The notes beneath the pieces were generated by a model. That model did no database searches. It worked only from the letters and a program-made list of their open reading frames with translations, and was not told the origin of the DNA. Below are positions 16,198-24,945 of a stretch of 64,000 nt of DNA, piece after piece (within the stretch, counting starts at the first letter, position 1; each line of letters opens with the position of its first letter). A program made the position numbers and the translations under genes. Origin of the DNA: JBJMHZ01 sp045807125. Its GTDB lineage: Bacteria > Actinomycetota > Actinomycetes > JAWWOL01. The stretch lies in the NCBI GenBank assembly GCA_045807125.1, contig JBJMHZ010000055.1, forward strand, positions 1 to 64,000, in the 5' to 3' direction.

Positions 16198-17454
16198 ATG
16201 GGCAGCATGACCGATCGGCAGCGCTCCTCCGCAGGGGCCCGGCCCCGGGCCAGGATCTCGGCCAGGGTGGCCGGCATCGGCGAGTCCGCGACGCTCGCGG
16301 TCGACGCGAGGGCGAAGGCGCTCAAGGCCGCCGGGCACGACGTCATCGGCTTCGGCGCCGGCGAGCCGGACTTCCCGACGCCGGGGCCGCTCGTCGAGGC
16401 GGCGGTGCGGGCCTGCCGCGACCCCCGCTACCACCGCTACACCCCGGTCGCCGGGCTGCCCGAGCTGCGCGAGGCGATCGCGGCCAAGCTCCGCCGCGAC
16501 TCCGGCTACCAGGTGGCGGCGAGCCAGGTGCTCGTCACCAATGGCGGCAAGCAGGCCGTGTACGAGGCCTTCGCGACGCTGCTCGACCCCGGCGACGAGG
16601 TGCTCGTGCCGACGCCGTACTGGACCACCTACCCGGAGGCGATCCGCCTTGCCGGCGGGGTGCCGGTCGAGGTCTTCGCCGACGAGACGGCCGACTACCT
16701 GGTCACGGTCGACCAGCTCGACGCCGCCCGCACCGAGCGGACCAAGGTGCTGCTCTTCTGCTCGCCCTGCAACCCGACGGGCGCGGTCTACCCGCGCGAC
16801 CAGGTCCTGGCGATCGGCCGGTGGGCCGAGGAGTGCGGGCTCTGGGTGGTGACCGACGAGATCTACGAGCACCTCGTGTACGACGGCGCGGAGGCGGCCA
16901 GCATGCCGGTGCTGGTGCCGGAGCTCGCCGAGCGCTGCCTCGTGCTCGGCGGCGTCGCGAAGACCTATGCGATGACCGGGTGGCGGGTCGGCTGGCTCGT
17001 CGGACCTGGCGACGCGGTGGCCGCGGCCACCAACCTCCAGTCGCACCTGACGAGCAATGTCAGCAACGTCGCGCAGGTCGCCGCCCTCGCCGCGGTGTCC
17101 GGCGACCTGACGGCGGTCGAGCAGATGCGGGCCGCCTTCGACCGGCGGCGCCAGACGATCCACCGGATGCTCTCCGAGATCCGCGGGATCGCCTGCCCGC
17201 TCCCGAAGGGCGCCTTCTACGCCTTCCCGTCGGTCCGCGAGCTGCTCGGCCACCCGCTCCGCGACCGCCGGCCGCAGACCTCCGCCGAGCTGGCGGAGCT
17301 GCTGCTGGACGAGGTCGAGGTCGCCGTCGTGCCCGGCGAGGCGTTCGGCGCTCCCGGCTACTTCCGGCTGTCGTACGCGCTGAACGACGATGACCTGGTG
17401 GAGGGCGTCTCCCGCATGGCGAAGGCGCTCGGCGAGGTCGACTGGACCGCCTGA
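16198..17454 (+). CDS. Pyridoxal-phosphate aspartate aminotransferase (class I)
   Basis: 418-aa fold-type I aminotransferase. Conserved features include GAGEPDFPTP near the N-terminus, the CSPCNPTG segment, DEIYEHLVYDG and the Schiff-base lysine in VAKTYAMTGWRVG (about residue 260). The C-terminal Arg in YFRLSYA would bind the substrate carboxylate. It probably interconverts aspartate and 2-oxoglutarate. The start is ATG 16198; a second ATG at 16207 is possible, and neither has a strong ribosome-binding site. It is divergent from tRNA-Trp/secE, as in streptomycetes, so I treat it as part of the housekeeping flank. Confidence 0.93.
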   Translation: MGSMTDRQRSSAGARPRARISARVAGIGESATLAVDARAKALKAAGHDVIGFGAGEPDFPTPGPLVEAAVRACRDPRYHRYTPVAGLPELREAIAAKLRRDSGYQVAASQVLVTNGGKQAVYEAFATLLDPGDEVLVPTPYWTTYPEAIRLAGGVPVEVFADETADYLVTVDQLDAARTERTKVLLFCSPCNPTGAVYPRDQVLAIGRWAEECGLWVVTDEIYEHLVYDGAEAASMPVLVPELAERCLVLGGVAKTYAMTGWRVGWLVGPGDAVAAATNLQSHLTSNVSNVAQVAALAAVSGDLTAVEQMRAAFDRRRQTIHRMLSEIRGIACPLPKGAFYAFPSVRELLGHPLRDRRPQTSAELAELLLDEVEVAVVPGEAFGAPGYFRLSYALNDDDLVEGVSRMAKALGEVDWTA

Positions 17455-17486
17455 CCGGACCGGGCTCCGGCCGCTCCGCCGGTCAG
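17451..17486. terminator. Bidirectional hairpin between convergent genes
   Basis: CTGACCGG and CCGGTCAG arms flank a 20-nt loop. The arms include the stop codons of both the aminotransferase (+) and the membrane protein (-). It marks the left edge of the enediyne region. Confidence 0.5.
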
Positions 17487-18409
17487 CTCCACGGCATGGT
17501 GGGGAACCAGCCGTAGCCGAAGGCCGCGGGGACGCGGACGACCCAGTACAGGATGCTGAACGTCCCCACCATGACGAAGGCGGCCGAGGTGAGGCTGCCC
17601 GCTCGCCGCGCCATCCAGCGCTGCACCCGGCCGCCGGACAGCGCCGCGAGGAGCAGGAACAGCAGCGACACCACCACGATGTTGCCGATCGACTGGAGCA
17701 GGAGGACGACGGCGCCGTACGCCACGTCGTGGGTGTCCACGGCGTGCTCGAACATCTTGTGGAACAACGGGAACGGCCGCCCGATGAGGAAGCCGCCGAT
17801 CAGCGCGCCGAGCACGACCAGGCGGGCGTGCGGGAACCGGCGCTCGAGCCGGGCGATCGGATCGGGCACGAGCCGGGCGGCGCCGAGGCCGAGGTAGACG
17901 AAGCAGAGGCCGAGGACGCCGAAGACGACCGACGCCTGGAGCAGCCGGACCGGGAACCCGTCCCCCACGGTGGCCGTGGACAGCTGCGGGATCCGGTGGC
18001 CGAGCGCCACGCCAATCGCGCCGTACGGCGCGGAGACCAGTGCCGCACCGGTGAGCAGCCACCGCACCGGCGCGAGGAGGGAGGCGATCCGGGTGCGCCG
18101 GTCGGGGCCGGCCTCCAGCAGCGCAGGCAGGCTGCCGAAGACCGCGATGTTGCACGCGGTGAACGTGCCGGCGAACCCGCTCACGATCGCGAAGACGACG
18201 CCGGCCCATGCGCCGCTGATCGCGGTCGTGCCGGCGTCGTGCCCGAGCAGGGTGCTGGCGACATTGTCGCCGATGGTGTCGTCGACGAGCGTGAACGACC
18301 AGAGCACGGCCATCAGCGCCCCGACGACGAAGCCGCACGCGACCGTGCATGCGGCCCGCCTGGCCGAGTACGTGTGGACGATGAGCCCCGTGCCGAGGGT
18401 CTGCGTCAT
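17483..18409 (-). CDS. Multi-pass membrane protein of unknown function
   Basis: 308 aa with about seven or eight hydrophobic helices, for example CTVACGFVVGALMAVLW near the N-terminus and NIVVVSLLFLLLAALSG near residue 245. A soluble-looking loop (PFPLFHKMFEHAVDTHDV) lies between late helices. I do not recognise the family. The start ATG 18407-18409 overlaps the preceding AhpD-like gene as ATGA, so the two are likely co-translated. Because the cluster shows no standard exporter, a role in product transport or membrane redox is possible, but only from context. Confidence 0.6.
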   Translation of the reverse strand: MTQTLGTGLIVHTYSARRAACTVACGFVVGALMAVLWSFTLVDDTIGDNVASTLLGHDAGTTAISGAWAGVVFAIVSGFAGTFTACNIAVFGSLPALLEAGPDRRTRIASLLAPVRWLLTGAALVSAPYGAIGVALGHRIPQLSTATVGDGFPVRLLQASVVFGVLGLCFVYLGLGAARLVPDPIARLERRFPHARLVVLGALIGGFLIGRPFPLFHKMFEHAVDTHDVAYGAVVLLLQSIGNIVVVSLLFLLLAALSGGRVQRWMARRAGSLTSAAFVMVGTFSILYWVVRVPAAFGYGWFPTMPWS

Positions 18410-19542
18410 TGCCGTGCGCTCCTGTCCCGGGGCTCGTCCGCGAGCCCCTGCGCGAAGTGGTCGGATGAGGAGGCCGGTGCCATCCGGCCGGCGGCCCGGC
18501 GGGCCGCGGCGAGGCTCGACCACGCGACCAGCTCGACCAGGGCCGCGTCGTCCGGCGAGGTCTCGCGGAAGTGCGCGACGTCCGGCCGGGTGACCTGGTA
18601 GGAGGCCAAGGCGGTGAGCAGCGCGAGCCGCCCGGCCGGCCGCTCGCCGGCCGGCAGCCCGGTCACGGCTTCGTCCAGCCAGGCTCGGCCGGGCCCCTGC
18701 GGGCGGGCCCTGGGAGCGGCCACCGTCGCAGTGACGAGATCGCGCACGCGGACGGGCACCGAGCGGTCGCCGGCGGCTTCGATGACGGCGGCGGAGCGTG
18801 CGAGCGCGTCGCCGACCGTCCCGTCGCCGGCGGCCCACGTCAGGTCCGCCGGCAGCGGCGCGGGCGGCAGCAGGCCGAGAGAGAGTCCAGGCGGTACGTG
18901 CCTCGCCGTCCTCGACCGCATGAGCCGGCCGATCAGCCGGCTCATCCCGTCGCGCGCCGTCAGCGGCAACGGGGGCAGCAACGGCTCGCCGACGAAGACG
19001 TTCACCACGCGGTTCAGGTAGTGGAACGTCAGGGCGACGCCGACGGCCTGCGCGGCGTCCGCCGGATCGGGCTGCGGGCCGGCCGGGCCGGGCGGCGCAC
19101 CGGCCGTGGCCCACTCGGCGCACCACCGCACCCTCGGATCGGTGACCCGCTCGAACCGGCCGCCGGCGACGGCAGCGGCGTCGCGCCGCGCCAGCAGGCC
19201 GTGCAGCGTCGTCCCGTGCACGTCGACGCAGTACGGGCAGGCGTTGGCGAGCGACACCGCCGTGGCGACCGCTTCCTTCGCCGCCCTGGGGAGCGAGCCG
19301 GAGGCGATGAGCGTCTCGCGCAGCATGACCCAGGAGGCGGCCAGCACGTCCGGCGCGGGCGCGTGCAGCGCGACCGGCGGCGCGAGCATGCCGAAGTCGC
19401 GGACCATCTGCCCGTACACCTCTGCGATGGGGCCGGACGCGGCGTCGGGCGATGGCACCTCGACGTAGCGGATCTGGCCAAGGGCGCGGCGGGACGCCAC
19501 GCGCAGCAGCGCCCCGCCGCCCTCGGGCGGTGTCGTCGTCAC
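18406..19542 (-). CDS. AhpD/carboxymuconolactone-decarboxylase-like protein
   Basis: 378 aa, start GTG 19540-19542. The N-terminal half resembles the alkylhydroperoxidase D fold and has the redox motif CPYCVDVH (about residues 97-104), the CxxC...H pattern used for peroxide reduction or peroxidatic chemistry. The C-terminal half repeats the helical pattern without the cysteines, suggesting a duplicated, degenerate second domain. It sits 11 bp after the GMC oxidoreductase and overlaps the membrane protein, all on the minus strand. It could be antioxidant protection or a redox step in enediyne maturation; the choice is inference. Confidence 0.75.
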   Translation of the reverse strand: MTTTPPEGGGALLRVASRRALGQIRYVEVPSPDAASGPIAEVYGQMVRDFGMLAPPVALHAPAPDVLAASWVMLRETLIASGSLPRAAKEAVATAVSLANACPYCVDVHGTTLHGLLARRDAAAVAGGRFERVTDPRVRWCAEWATAGAPPGPAGPQPDPADAAQAVGVALTFHYLNRVVNVFVGEPLLPPLPLTARDGMSRLIGRLMRSRTARHVPPGLSLGLLPPAPLPADLTWAAGDGTVGDALARSAAVIEAAGDRSVPVRVRDLVTATVAAPRARPQGPGRAWLDEAVTGLPAGERPAGRLALLTALASYQVTRPDVAHFRETSPDDAALVELVAWSSLAAARRAAGRMAPASSSDHFAQGLADEPRDRSARQ

Positions 19543-19553
19543 CTGCGGTCGCC

Positions 19554-21209
19554 TCAGGTACCGGTCAGCTCTACCGCACGCCGCTCGATCGCGCGCCGGG
19601 CGCTCGTGGCCCCGTCCGGGGTCGGCGCGCCGTACCGCACGTCGACGCCCCGCTCCTGCGCCGCGCGCACGATGCCCGGCATGGCGCGCTCGGCGAGAGC
19701 GGCGATGGTGAGCGCCGGATTGACGGTCAGCGCGCCGGGGACGGCCGACCCGTCGGTGACGAAGATGCCCGGGTGGTTGCGCAGCTCGTGCCGGTCGTCG
19801 AGGGCCGAGGTGGCCGGGTCGTCACCGATCCGGCAGGACGCCAACGGATGCACGGTGTAGGCGCCGACGACATCGTTGGTCCACGGCGCGACCGTCCCGA
19901 GGCCGTCCGTCTCGAAGATGCGGCGGATCTCGGCGTCGGCCACTGCCCAACCGTGCAGCGTGCTCGCGGTCGGCGCGTACTGAAGCGGGCCGCGGCCGAG
20001 CATCTGCTGCGAGATGCGGATCGCGTTGCCGGACGGCGGGGGCGGCCCGAACACGCCCTCGTTGTCGTCTTCGGACATCGTGAAGATGGTGAGCCACGAC
20101 TGCCACCGGCTGAGGAGCTCCTTCTTCTCCACCCCGAACCAAGTGGGGCCGGTGGCTCCCGGCACCTGCGCGAGGATCGTCCCGAGCCCCGGCGGGAAGT
20201 ACAACTGCTCGAGCGAGAAGCGGGAGAACTCGGGGAGCGAGCCGTCGAGCTGGTCCCAGCTCGCGACCACCGGCCCCTTGCCGATCTGGTTGGCGGCGTA
20301 CGCCTTGCCGTCACCGCGCGACAGGCCCAGCACCTCGCGCACCCGGTCCTCGTTCAGCACCGCGGTGTTGAGCCGCTCGCCGTTGCCGGAGAAGTACCTG
20401 CCGACCGCCTCCGGCATCGTGCCGAGGTGGTCCTCGGAGCGCTGGAGGATCACCGGCGTCGCACCGGCGCCGGCGGCGAGCACGACGATCCTCGCCTCGA
20501 TCGCGCCGCTGCCCACCCGGATGCGGTAGTCCTCCTCGTCGATGACGTCGTAGTGGACGCGGTAGCCGCCGTCGTCGGTCCGCGTCAGGTACTGGACCTC
20601 GTGCAGCGGCCGGATCTGCGTGCCATGGGCGATCGCAGCCGGTAGGTAGTTGAGCAGCAGCGAGCGCTTCGCGTCGAACCGGCAACCCGCCATCATCCAG
20701 TTGCAGTTGGTGCAGGTCTCCGCGTCGATGGCCACCGGCACCGGGTTGGCGGTGCGCCCGGCGTGGTCGCACAGCGCGGCGAACAGGCCGCCCGCGTACG
20801 TGATGCCGGACCACTCCTGCCGCGTCACCGGCAGCGACTCGGACACCCGGTCGTACCACGGCTCGAGCGTGTCGCGGGTGATGGACCGCGGCCACATGCG
20901 CTTGCCGATCCCGCCGCGCCGCTCGAAGACGAAGCGCGGCGCGCGTGGCATCGCGGCGAAGTAGACGACGCTGCCGCCACCCACGCAGTTGCCACCGAGC
21001 ACGCTCATCCCGTCGCCGGCGACGAAGTCGAAGACCCGCGTGTACGACGAGCCGAGGAGGAAGTCGTGCTCGAACTCGTCGCTCGAGAGCCAGGGACCGC
21101 GCTCGAGCACGACCACCCGTGCGCCGCCGGCGGCCAGGTGGTACGCAGCGATCGCACCGCCGAAGCCGCTGCCGATGACCAGGACGTCGGTGCGCTCGAA
21201 CGTTGTCAT
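19554..21209 (-). CDS. GMC-family FAD oxidoreductase (enediyne E9-like)
   Basis: 551-aa glucose-methanol-choline oxidoreductase. The N-terminal FAD-binding motif GSGFGG (about 13-18) is followed by the GGNCVGGGSVVY GMC signature. A Cys-rich segment (ETCTNCNWMMAGC) is near residue 170, and the C-terminal VHPLASCRIG and GSAVPGALTVNPALTI complete the FAD site. Such enzymes oxidise alcohols to carbonyls. Nine-membered enediyne clusters encode a GMC-type oxidoreductase of similar length (E9); I recall this from C-1027-type clusters and did not align it. The ATG 21207-21209 overlaps the companion gene stop as ATGA. Confidence 0.85.
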   Translation of the reverse strand: MTTFERTDVLVIGSGFGGAIAAYHLAAGGARVVVLERGPWLSSDEFEHDFLLGSSYTRVFDFVAGDGMSVLGGNCVGGGSVVYFAAMPRAPRFVFERRGGIGKRMWPRSITRDTLEPWYDRVSESLPVTRQEWSGITYAGGLFAALCDHAGRTANPVPVAIDAETCTNCNWMMAGCRFDAKRSLLLNYLPAAIAHGTQIRPLHEVQYLTRTDDGGYRVHYDVIDEEDYRIRVGSGAIEARIVVLAAGAGATPVILQRSEDHLGTMPEAVGRYFSGNGERLNTAVLNEDRVREVLGLSRGDGKAYAANQIGKGPVVASWDQLDGSLPEFSRFSLEQLYFPPGLGTILAQVPGATGPTWFGVEKKELLSRWQSWLTIFTMSEDDNEGVFGPPPPSGNAIRISQQMLGRGPLQYAPTASTLHGWAVADAEIRRIFETDGLGTVAPWTNDVVGAYTVHPLASCRIGDDPATSALDDRHELRNHPGIFVTDGSAVPGALTVNPALTIAALAERAMPGIVRAAQERGVDVRYGAPTPDGATSARRAIERRAVELTGT

Positions 21210-21775
21210 GCCGGGCTCCCGGAAGGCGTCGTGGCGGGGTGGGTGCGGGCGAGGGGACGGCCGTAGGAGTAGTCGGGGAACCGCCACAGCCCGTCCTCGT
21301 CCGGCGACGCGAAGCCCATCGCGGTCAGCCCGGGATGGCCGGCGGCGAGCGCGTCCGCGGTATGCAGGTGCGCCGCGGAGTCGTAGGCCATGTTGCTGAA
21401 GAGGGCGAGCAGCACCCAGCCGTCCTTCTCGGGGTGGCCGGGCGCGAGCAGCGACTGGACGAGCGCGGTCCGGTGCCCGAAGGGCAGCGCCACGAACGGC
21501 GGCAGCGCCTGGTCGAGCTCCACGCCCTCGCGCGCCGCGTAGTCGCGCGCGTGCTGGTCGAGCGTGGTGGCGAGGTAGTCCAGCGCCTGGGTGATCCCGG
21601 TCGCCGGCGTGCGCAGCAGCTCCAGCGCCCCGGCGGCGACCGCTCCGGCGCCGGAGGAGGCGCCCGCGATCGCGTGGTCGTCGGGCGACCGCTTCTCGCC
21701 AGGGATGATCGTGTCCGCGAACGCCTCGAGCGTCATCGTCGCGGCCGACCCGTCCGCCGGAATGATCGGTTCCAC
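21206..21775 (-). CDS. Small companion protein of the GMC oxidoreductase
   Basis: 189 aa from GTG 21773-21775, chosen because AGGAGG lies about 8 bases upstream; the open frame extends 45 residues further without a site. It has no signal peptide or Cys pair. The region DTIIPGEKRSPDDHAIAGA near the N-terminus resembles the start of small subunits (gluconate 2-dehydrogenase subunit 3 type) that pair with GMC dehydrogenases. Translational coupling to the GMC gene supports a two-subunit enzyme. C-1027-type clusters have a similarly sized unknown protein (E8) beside E9, so it may be that homologue. Confidence 0.65.
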   Translation of the reverse strand: MEPIIPADGSAATMTLEAFADTIIPGEKRSPDDHAIAGASSGAGAVAAGALELLRTPATGITQALDYLATTLDQHARDYAAREGVELDQALPPFVALPFGHRTALVQSLLAPGHPEKDGWVLLALFSNMAYDSAAHLHTADALAAGHPGLTAMGFASPDEDGLWRFPDYSYGRPLARTHPATTPSGSPA

Positions 21776-22130
21776 GCCATCTCCTCCTAGCGCCGTGCCC
21801 GGCGCGGTCAAAAGGAATGGATCACGAGCCGATGCAGGCACCTCTTCGGGATCCTGATTGGTACGCGCGAGATCGCACGGCGAGACAGCGCGCTCGGGCG
21901 TGCCGGTCACGTCAGACTAAATGATCCACTATTCTCCGGCATCTTCTATATTGCTGTCACCAGTGGTCGACGGCATCATGACTGCCCGTCATCCGCATGT
22001 TACGTTGCTAGCCATTCCGAATCATGCATCGATACGCCCGCGCAGCCAAGCACCCCAGTAGTGGGGCACTTCAAATCGCGCGGTGCGGCGATCGAGCGCT
22101 GCCCATCGACATTCATCTCGGGGGAGACGG
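21776..22130. promoter_or_regulatory. Divergent intergenic region, araC / GMC operon
   Basis: 355 bp without a gene, notably AT-richer than its surroundings between about 21915 and 22030 (it includes TCTATATTGC). It must hold the promoters for the leftward companion-GMC-AhpD-membrane operon and the rightward araC gene. A short dyad CCCCA-GTAG-TGGGG lies at 22053-22066, about 65 bp upstream of araC. CTAGCCATTCCGAA at 22008-22021 partly resembles sequence in two other divergent regions of the cluster. Confidence 0.5.
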
Positions 22131-22928
22131 ATGACCACGCTCATGGACAAGGCCGCCGAGCGCGCCGTCGCGGCCATCCGCCAGAACTTCGGAGAGCAAC
22201 TGACCGTCGATGACCTGGCCAGGGCTGCGATGTATAGCAAGTTCTACTTCTCGCGGGCGTTCAAGCAGGTCACAGGCGTATCGCCGGGTCGTTTCCTGTC
22301 CGCCGTGCGCATCCAGGAAGCGAAGCGCCTGCTGCTCACGACTAAACTCAGCGTCACCGAGATCGGGCACCGCGTCGGATATACCAGTATCAGCACATTC
22401 AGTACGCGCTTCAAGAGCAGCGTCGGTCTGTCGCCGTCGGCGTACCGCCGGGGCGGCGGATATGCAGCTCGTATTCCGACGCTTCCCCGGCGCAGCTCGA
22501 CAGCCTCTTCCACCTCAATCGTCGGCAATGTCCAGGGCCCGCCGACGGAGGCCCTCTCGGCAATCTTCGTCGGTTTGTTCCCGACTCCCGTGATCGAGGG
22601 CACGCCGATCGCCGCCACGGTCCTCGACCGGGCCGGCACTTTCCATTTCCGTGGCGTGCCGGCCGGCTCTTGGTGCCTTTCGGCGCTGGCCGTATCGGAA
22701 GGCTCCGACCGGAGCGCGGCATATCCGGCGGACGATGACGACGACGTGCTCCTCGCCGTCCTCCCCGAGGTCGTGGTGCGCACCGGCGTGACGACGAAGG
22801 CACCCGACATGGCACTGCGGCCCCGGCGGCCGGTCGACCCGCCGGTCCTGCTCGCGGTCCTCGACCTGCGCCACGGCTCCCGGCCCGGAGGCGCCCTCGT
22901 CGGCCGGTACGGCGGCGACGCCGGCTAG
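22131..22928 (+). CDS. AraC-family transcriptional regulator
   Basis: 265 aa. The two helix-turn-helix motifs of the AraC DNA-binding domain lie at the N-terminus (about 24-108: LTVDDLARAAMYSKFYFSRA, then LSVTEIGHRVGY and FSTRFKSSVG). The C-terminal 150 residues are a beta-rich segment with FHFRGVPAGSW, reminiscent of small carboxypeptidase-regulatory-like sandwiches, followed by an acidic run and a Pro/Arg tail. This is the reverse of the usual AraC layout. The ATG has a GGGGAGA site. It is the only regulator in the cluster and the likely controller; C-1027 also encodes an AraC-type regulator. Confidence 0.88.
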   Translation: MTTLMDKAAERAVAAIRQNFGEQLTVDDLARAAMYSKFYFSRAFKQVTGVSPGRFLSAVRIQEAKRLLLTTKLSVTEIGHRVGYTSISTFSTRFKSSVGLSPSAYRRGGGYAARIPTLPRRSSTASSTSIVGNVQGPPTEALSAIFVGLFPTPVIEGTPIAATVLDRAGTFHFRGVPAGSWCLSALAVSEGSDRSAAYPADDDDDVLLAVLPEVVVRTGVTTKAPDMALRPRRPVDPPVLLAVLDLRHGSRPGGALVGRYGGDAG

Positions 22929-22979
22929 TGCCGCCGGCCGGCGGACCAGCCCAACGGCCAGCCCAGCGACCAGCGAAGC

Positions 22980-23013
22980 GGAGCGCCCCGGGGTCCGCCA
23001 CCCGGGGCGCTCC
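22980..23013. terminator. Strong bidirectional hairpin
   Basis: Perfect 13-bp arms GGAGCGCCCCGGG and CCCGGGGCGCTCC separate the convergent araC (+) and P450 (-) genes. There is no T-run. Confidence 0.7.
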
Positions 23014-23029
23014 TGCGTGCGAGCCGCGC

Positions 23030-24385
23030 TCAGCCGGCCCTGCGCACCGTCATCGGGAGCCCGCCGCGCAGCCGCAGCGACAGCATCGGCTCGGGGACGA
23101 CGCGGTACCCGGGCATCGTCGTCAGCTCGAGCTCGCGGTTGACCATGGCGGTGACGAGGACGGCCTCCATCATCCCGAGCTGGTTGCCGACGCAGAACCG
23201 CGGTCCGGCACCGAACGGGATGTAGGCGTACCGCGCGCGATCCTGCGCCGCCGACCGGTCGAAGCGGTGGGGGCGGAACCGCTCGGGATCGGTCCAGAAC
23301 CGCGGATGGCGGTGCAGCGCGTACGGCGACACGAGCACGTCGGCACCGGCCGGCACGCGATGGCCGCCGACCACGTCGTCGGCGAGCGCCTGGCGCGGCA
23401 GGATCCAGACCGGCGGGTAGAGCCGCATCGCCTCCTCGACCACCATCGTCGTGAACGTCAGGCGGTGCAGGTCCTCCACGACCGGCAGCCGGTCTCCGAG
23501 CACGGTCACCGCCTCCTCGTGCACCCGCGCACGTGCGCCCGGGTTGCGGCTCAGCAGGTGGAAGACCCAGCCGAGCGTGCTCGCGGTGGTCTCATGGCCG
23601 GCGAGCAGCAGCGTGACGAGCTCGTCGTGCATGCGCTGCTCGGCCTCGGTGCCGGTCTCCTGCCGCGTCGCGGCGATCAGCCGGGACAGCACGTCATCGC
23701 CGTCGAGCCGGCCGCCGGCGGCGAGGCGCTCAGCCACCAGCTCGTTGACCACGCGCTGAAGGTCGGTGCGCGCCGCGCGGAAGCGACGCTGCTTGGGCAG
23801 CGGGATCCACATCGGCACCACGCCGAGCGAGACCACCTCGAACATCGCCTGGTCCTGCACGGCCTCGAACGAGTGCCCGATCGACGCGAAGCGGTCGAGG
23901 TCGGCGGCGAGCAGCGCATGACCGAGCACGCCGAGGGTGAGCGCCGTCAGCTCCGTGACGACGTTGACCGGTCCCCTGCCCTCGCGCCGGCGCAGCCGGT
24001 CGACGAGACCGGCCGCCTCCTCGACGACGACGCCGGCCTGGTCGGCGATCCGCTTGCTCTGGAACACCGGCTGGATGAGCCGGCGCTGCTTGCGCCACAG
24101 CTCGCCGTCGCTCGTGAGCAGGCCGTCGCCGAGCGCGCGCCGCGCCTGGGACTGGCCGAGCCCCTTGCGGTAGTTGGCGGCGTTGTCGGCTAGGACGTGC
24201 TTGGCGTGCTCGGGATGGTTGAAGAAGTACATCGTCTTCGGCCCGATCGCGACGCGCACGGCATCGCCGTACGTGGCCGCCGTCGTCATGAGGCCGAGCC
24301 GGTCCCAGATCAGCTTGCGCAGCAGGCTGAGCGTCGCCGTGCGCGCCGGGCCCGGCATGGGCGCCCGTACGGTCGTCGCAACCAT
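23030..24385 (-). CDS. Cytochrome P450 (enediyne core operon, E7-like)
   Basis: 451-aa P450. The I-helix oxygen-binding motif is LLAGHETTAS, the K-helix ExxR is EEAMRLYPP and the haem loop FGAGPRFCVG holds the ligand Cys at about 398. No membrane anchor is evident, so it is soluble and needs separate ferredoxin and reductase. Last gene of the core operon; its ATG shares a base with the flavin reductase TGA. Nine-membered enediyne clusters carry a P450 (E7) beside a flavin reductase (E6), so hydroxylation or epoxidation of the enediyne core is the likely role. Confidence 0.92.
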   Translation of the reverse strand: MVATTVRAPMPGPARTATLSLLRKLIWDRLGLMTTAATYGDAVRVAIGPKTMYFFNHPEHAKHVLADNAANYRKGLGQSQARRALGDGLLTSDGELWRKQRRLIQPVFQSKRIADQAGVVVEEAAGLVDRLRRREGRGPVNVVTELTALTLGVLGHALLAADLDRFASIGHSFEAVQDQAMFEVVSLGVVPMWIPLPKQRRFRAARTDLQRVVNELVAERLAAGGRLDGDDVLSRLIAATRQETGTEAEQRMHDELVTLLLAGHETTASTLGWVFHLLSRNPGARARVHEEAVTVLGDRLPVVEDLHRLTFTTMVVEEAMRLYPPVWILPRQALADDVVGGHRVPAGADVLVSPYALHRHPRFWTDPERFRPHRFDRSAAQDRARYAYIPFGAGPRFCVGNQLGMMEAVLVTAMVNRELELTTMPGYRVVPEPMLSLRLRGGLPMTVRRAG

Positions 24386-24945
24386 CACGTCACCACCTGG
24401 ATGGGAACGGGCGCGAGCCGGCGGAACCGCCCGTTCAGGAACAGCAGGGCCTCGTCGTCGGACCGCCAGTCCGCCGAGAGCAGTCGTCCGACGAATATCG
24501 AGTGGTCGCCGCCGTCGTACGTGCGCCACAGCTCGCACTCGAACTGCGCCAGCGCGCCCTGGATGAGCGGCACGCCGGAGCACCGGCCGGGGAGCCAGTC
24601 CACCGTGTCGAACTCCGTCACCCCGCGCGTCCTCGTCGGATCGGCGAAGTGCCTGGCGACCTCCTCCTGGTCGGCCGCCAGCACCGAGACCGCGAAGAGC
24701 CCCGTCGCGGGCAGCGCGTGGTGCATCAGGGCCCGGCGGTCGACGCTGACCAGCACGAGCGGCGGGTCCAGCGACACCGACGTGAACGAGTTGGCCGTCA
24801 TCGCGTGCGGTTCCGTGCCGCCGGTGGTCACCACCGTGACGCCGGTGGCGAACGTGCCGAAGGCCTGCCGCAGCAGCAGCCGGTCCAGGATCCCGGCCGA
24901 CGGCTCGTGCTCCACGCCCTGGTCCACGTCCCCCTCGCCCCTCAT
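24385..24945 (-). CDS. Flavin reductase (HpaC/E6-like)
   Basis: 186-aa flavin reductase of the FMN-binding split-barrel family. Conserved segments include RQAFGTFATGVTVVTT, TANSFTSVSLDPPLVL and the late HSIFVGRLL. It supplies reduced FMN or FAD to partner two-component monooxygenases. In C-1027, SgcE6 serves the monooxygenase SgcC; here the acyl-CoA-dehydrogenase-like protein at 40050-41231 is the natural partner. The ATG 24943-24945 overlaps the thioesterase stop as ATGA; the upstream open frame is a shadow of the thioesterase. Confidence 0.9.
   Translation of the reverse strand: MRGEGDVDQGVEHEPSAGILDRLLLRQAFGTFATGVTVVTTGGTEPHAMTANSFTSVSLDPPLVLVSVDRRALMHHALPATGLFAVSVLAADQEEVARHFADPTRTRGVTEFDTVDWLPGRCSGVPLIQGALAQFECELWRTYDGGDHSIFVGRLLSADWRSDDEALLFLNGRFRRLAPVPIQVVT

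Noticed and set aside
21776..21910. N-terminal extension of the 189-aa companion protein to a start at 21910
   Set aside because: The extra 45 residues have no ribosome-binding site, whereas GTG 21775 has AGGAGG at good spacing.
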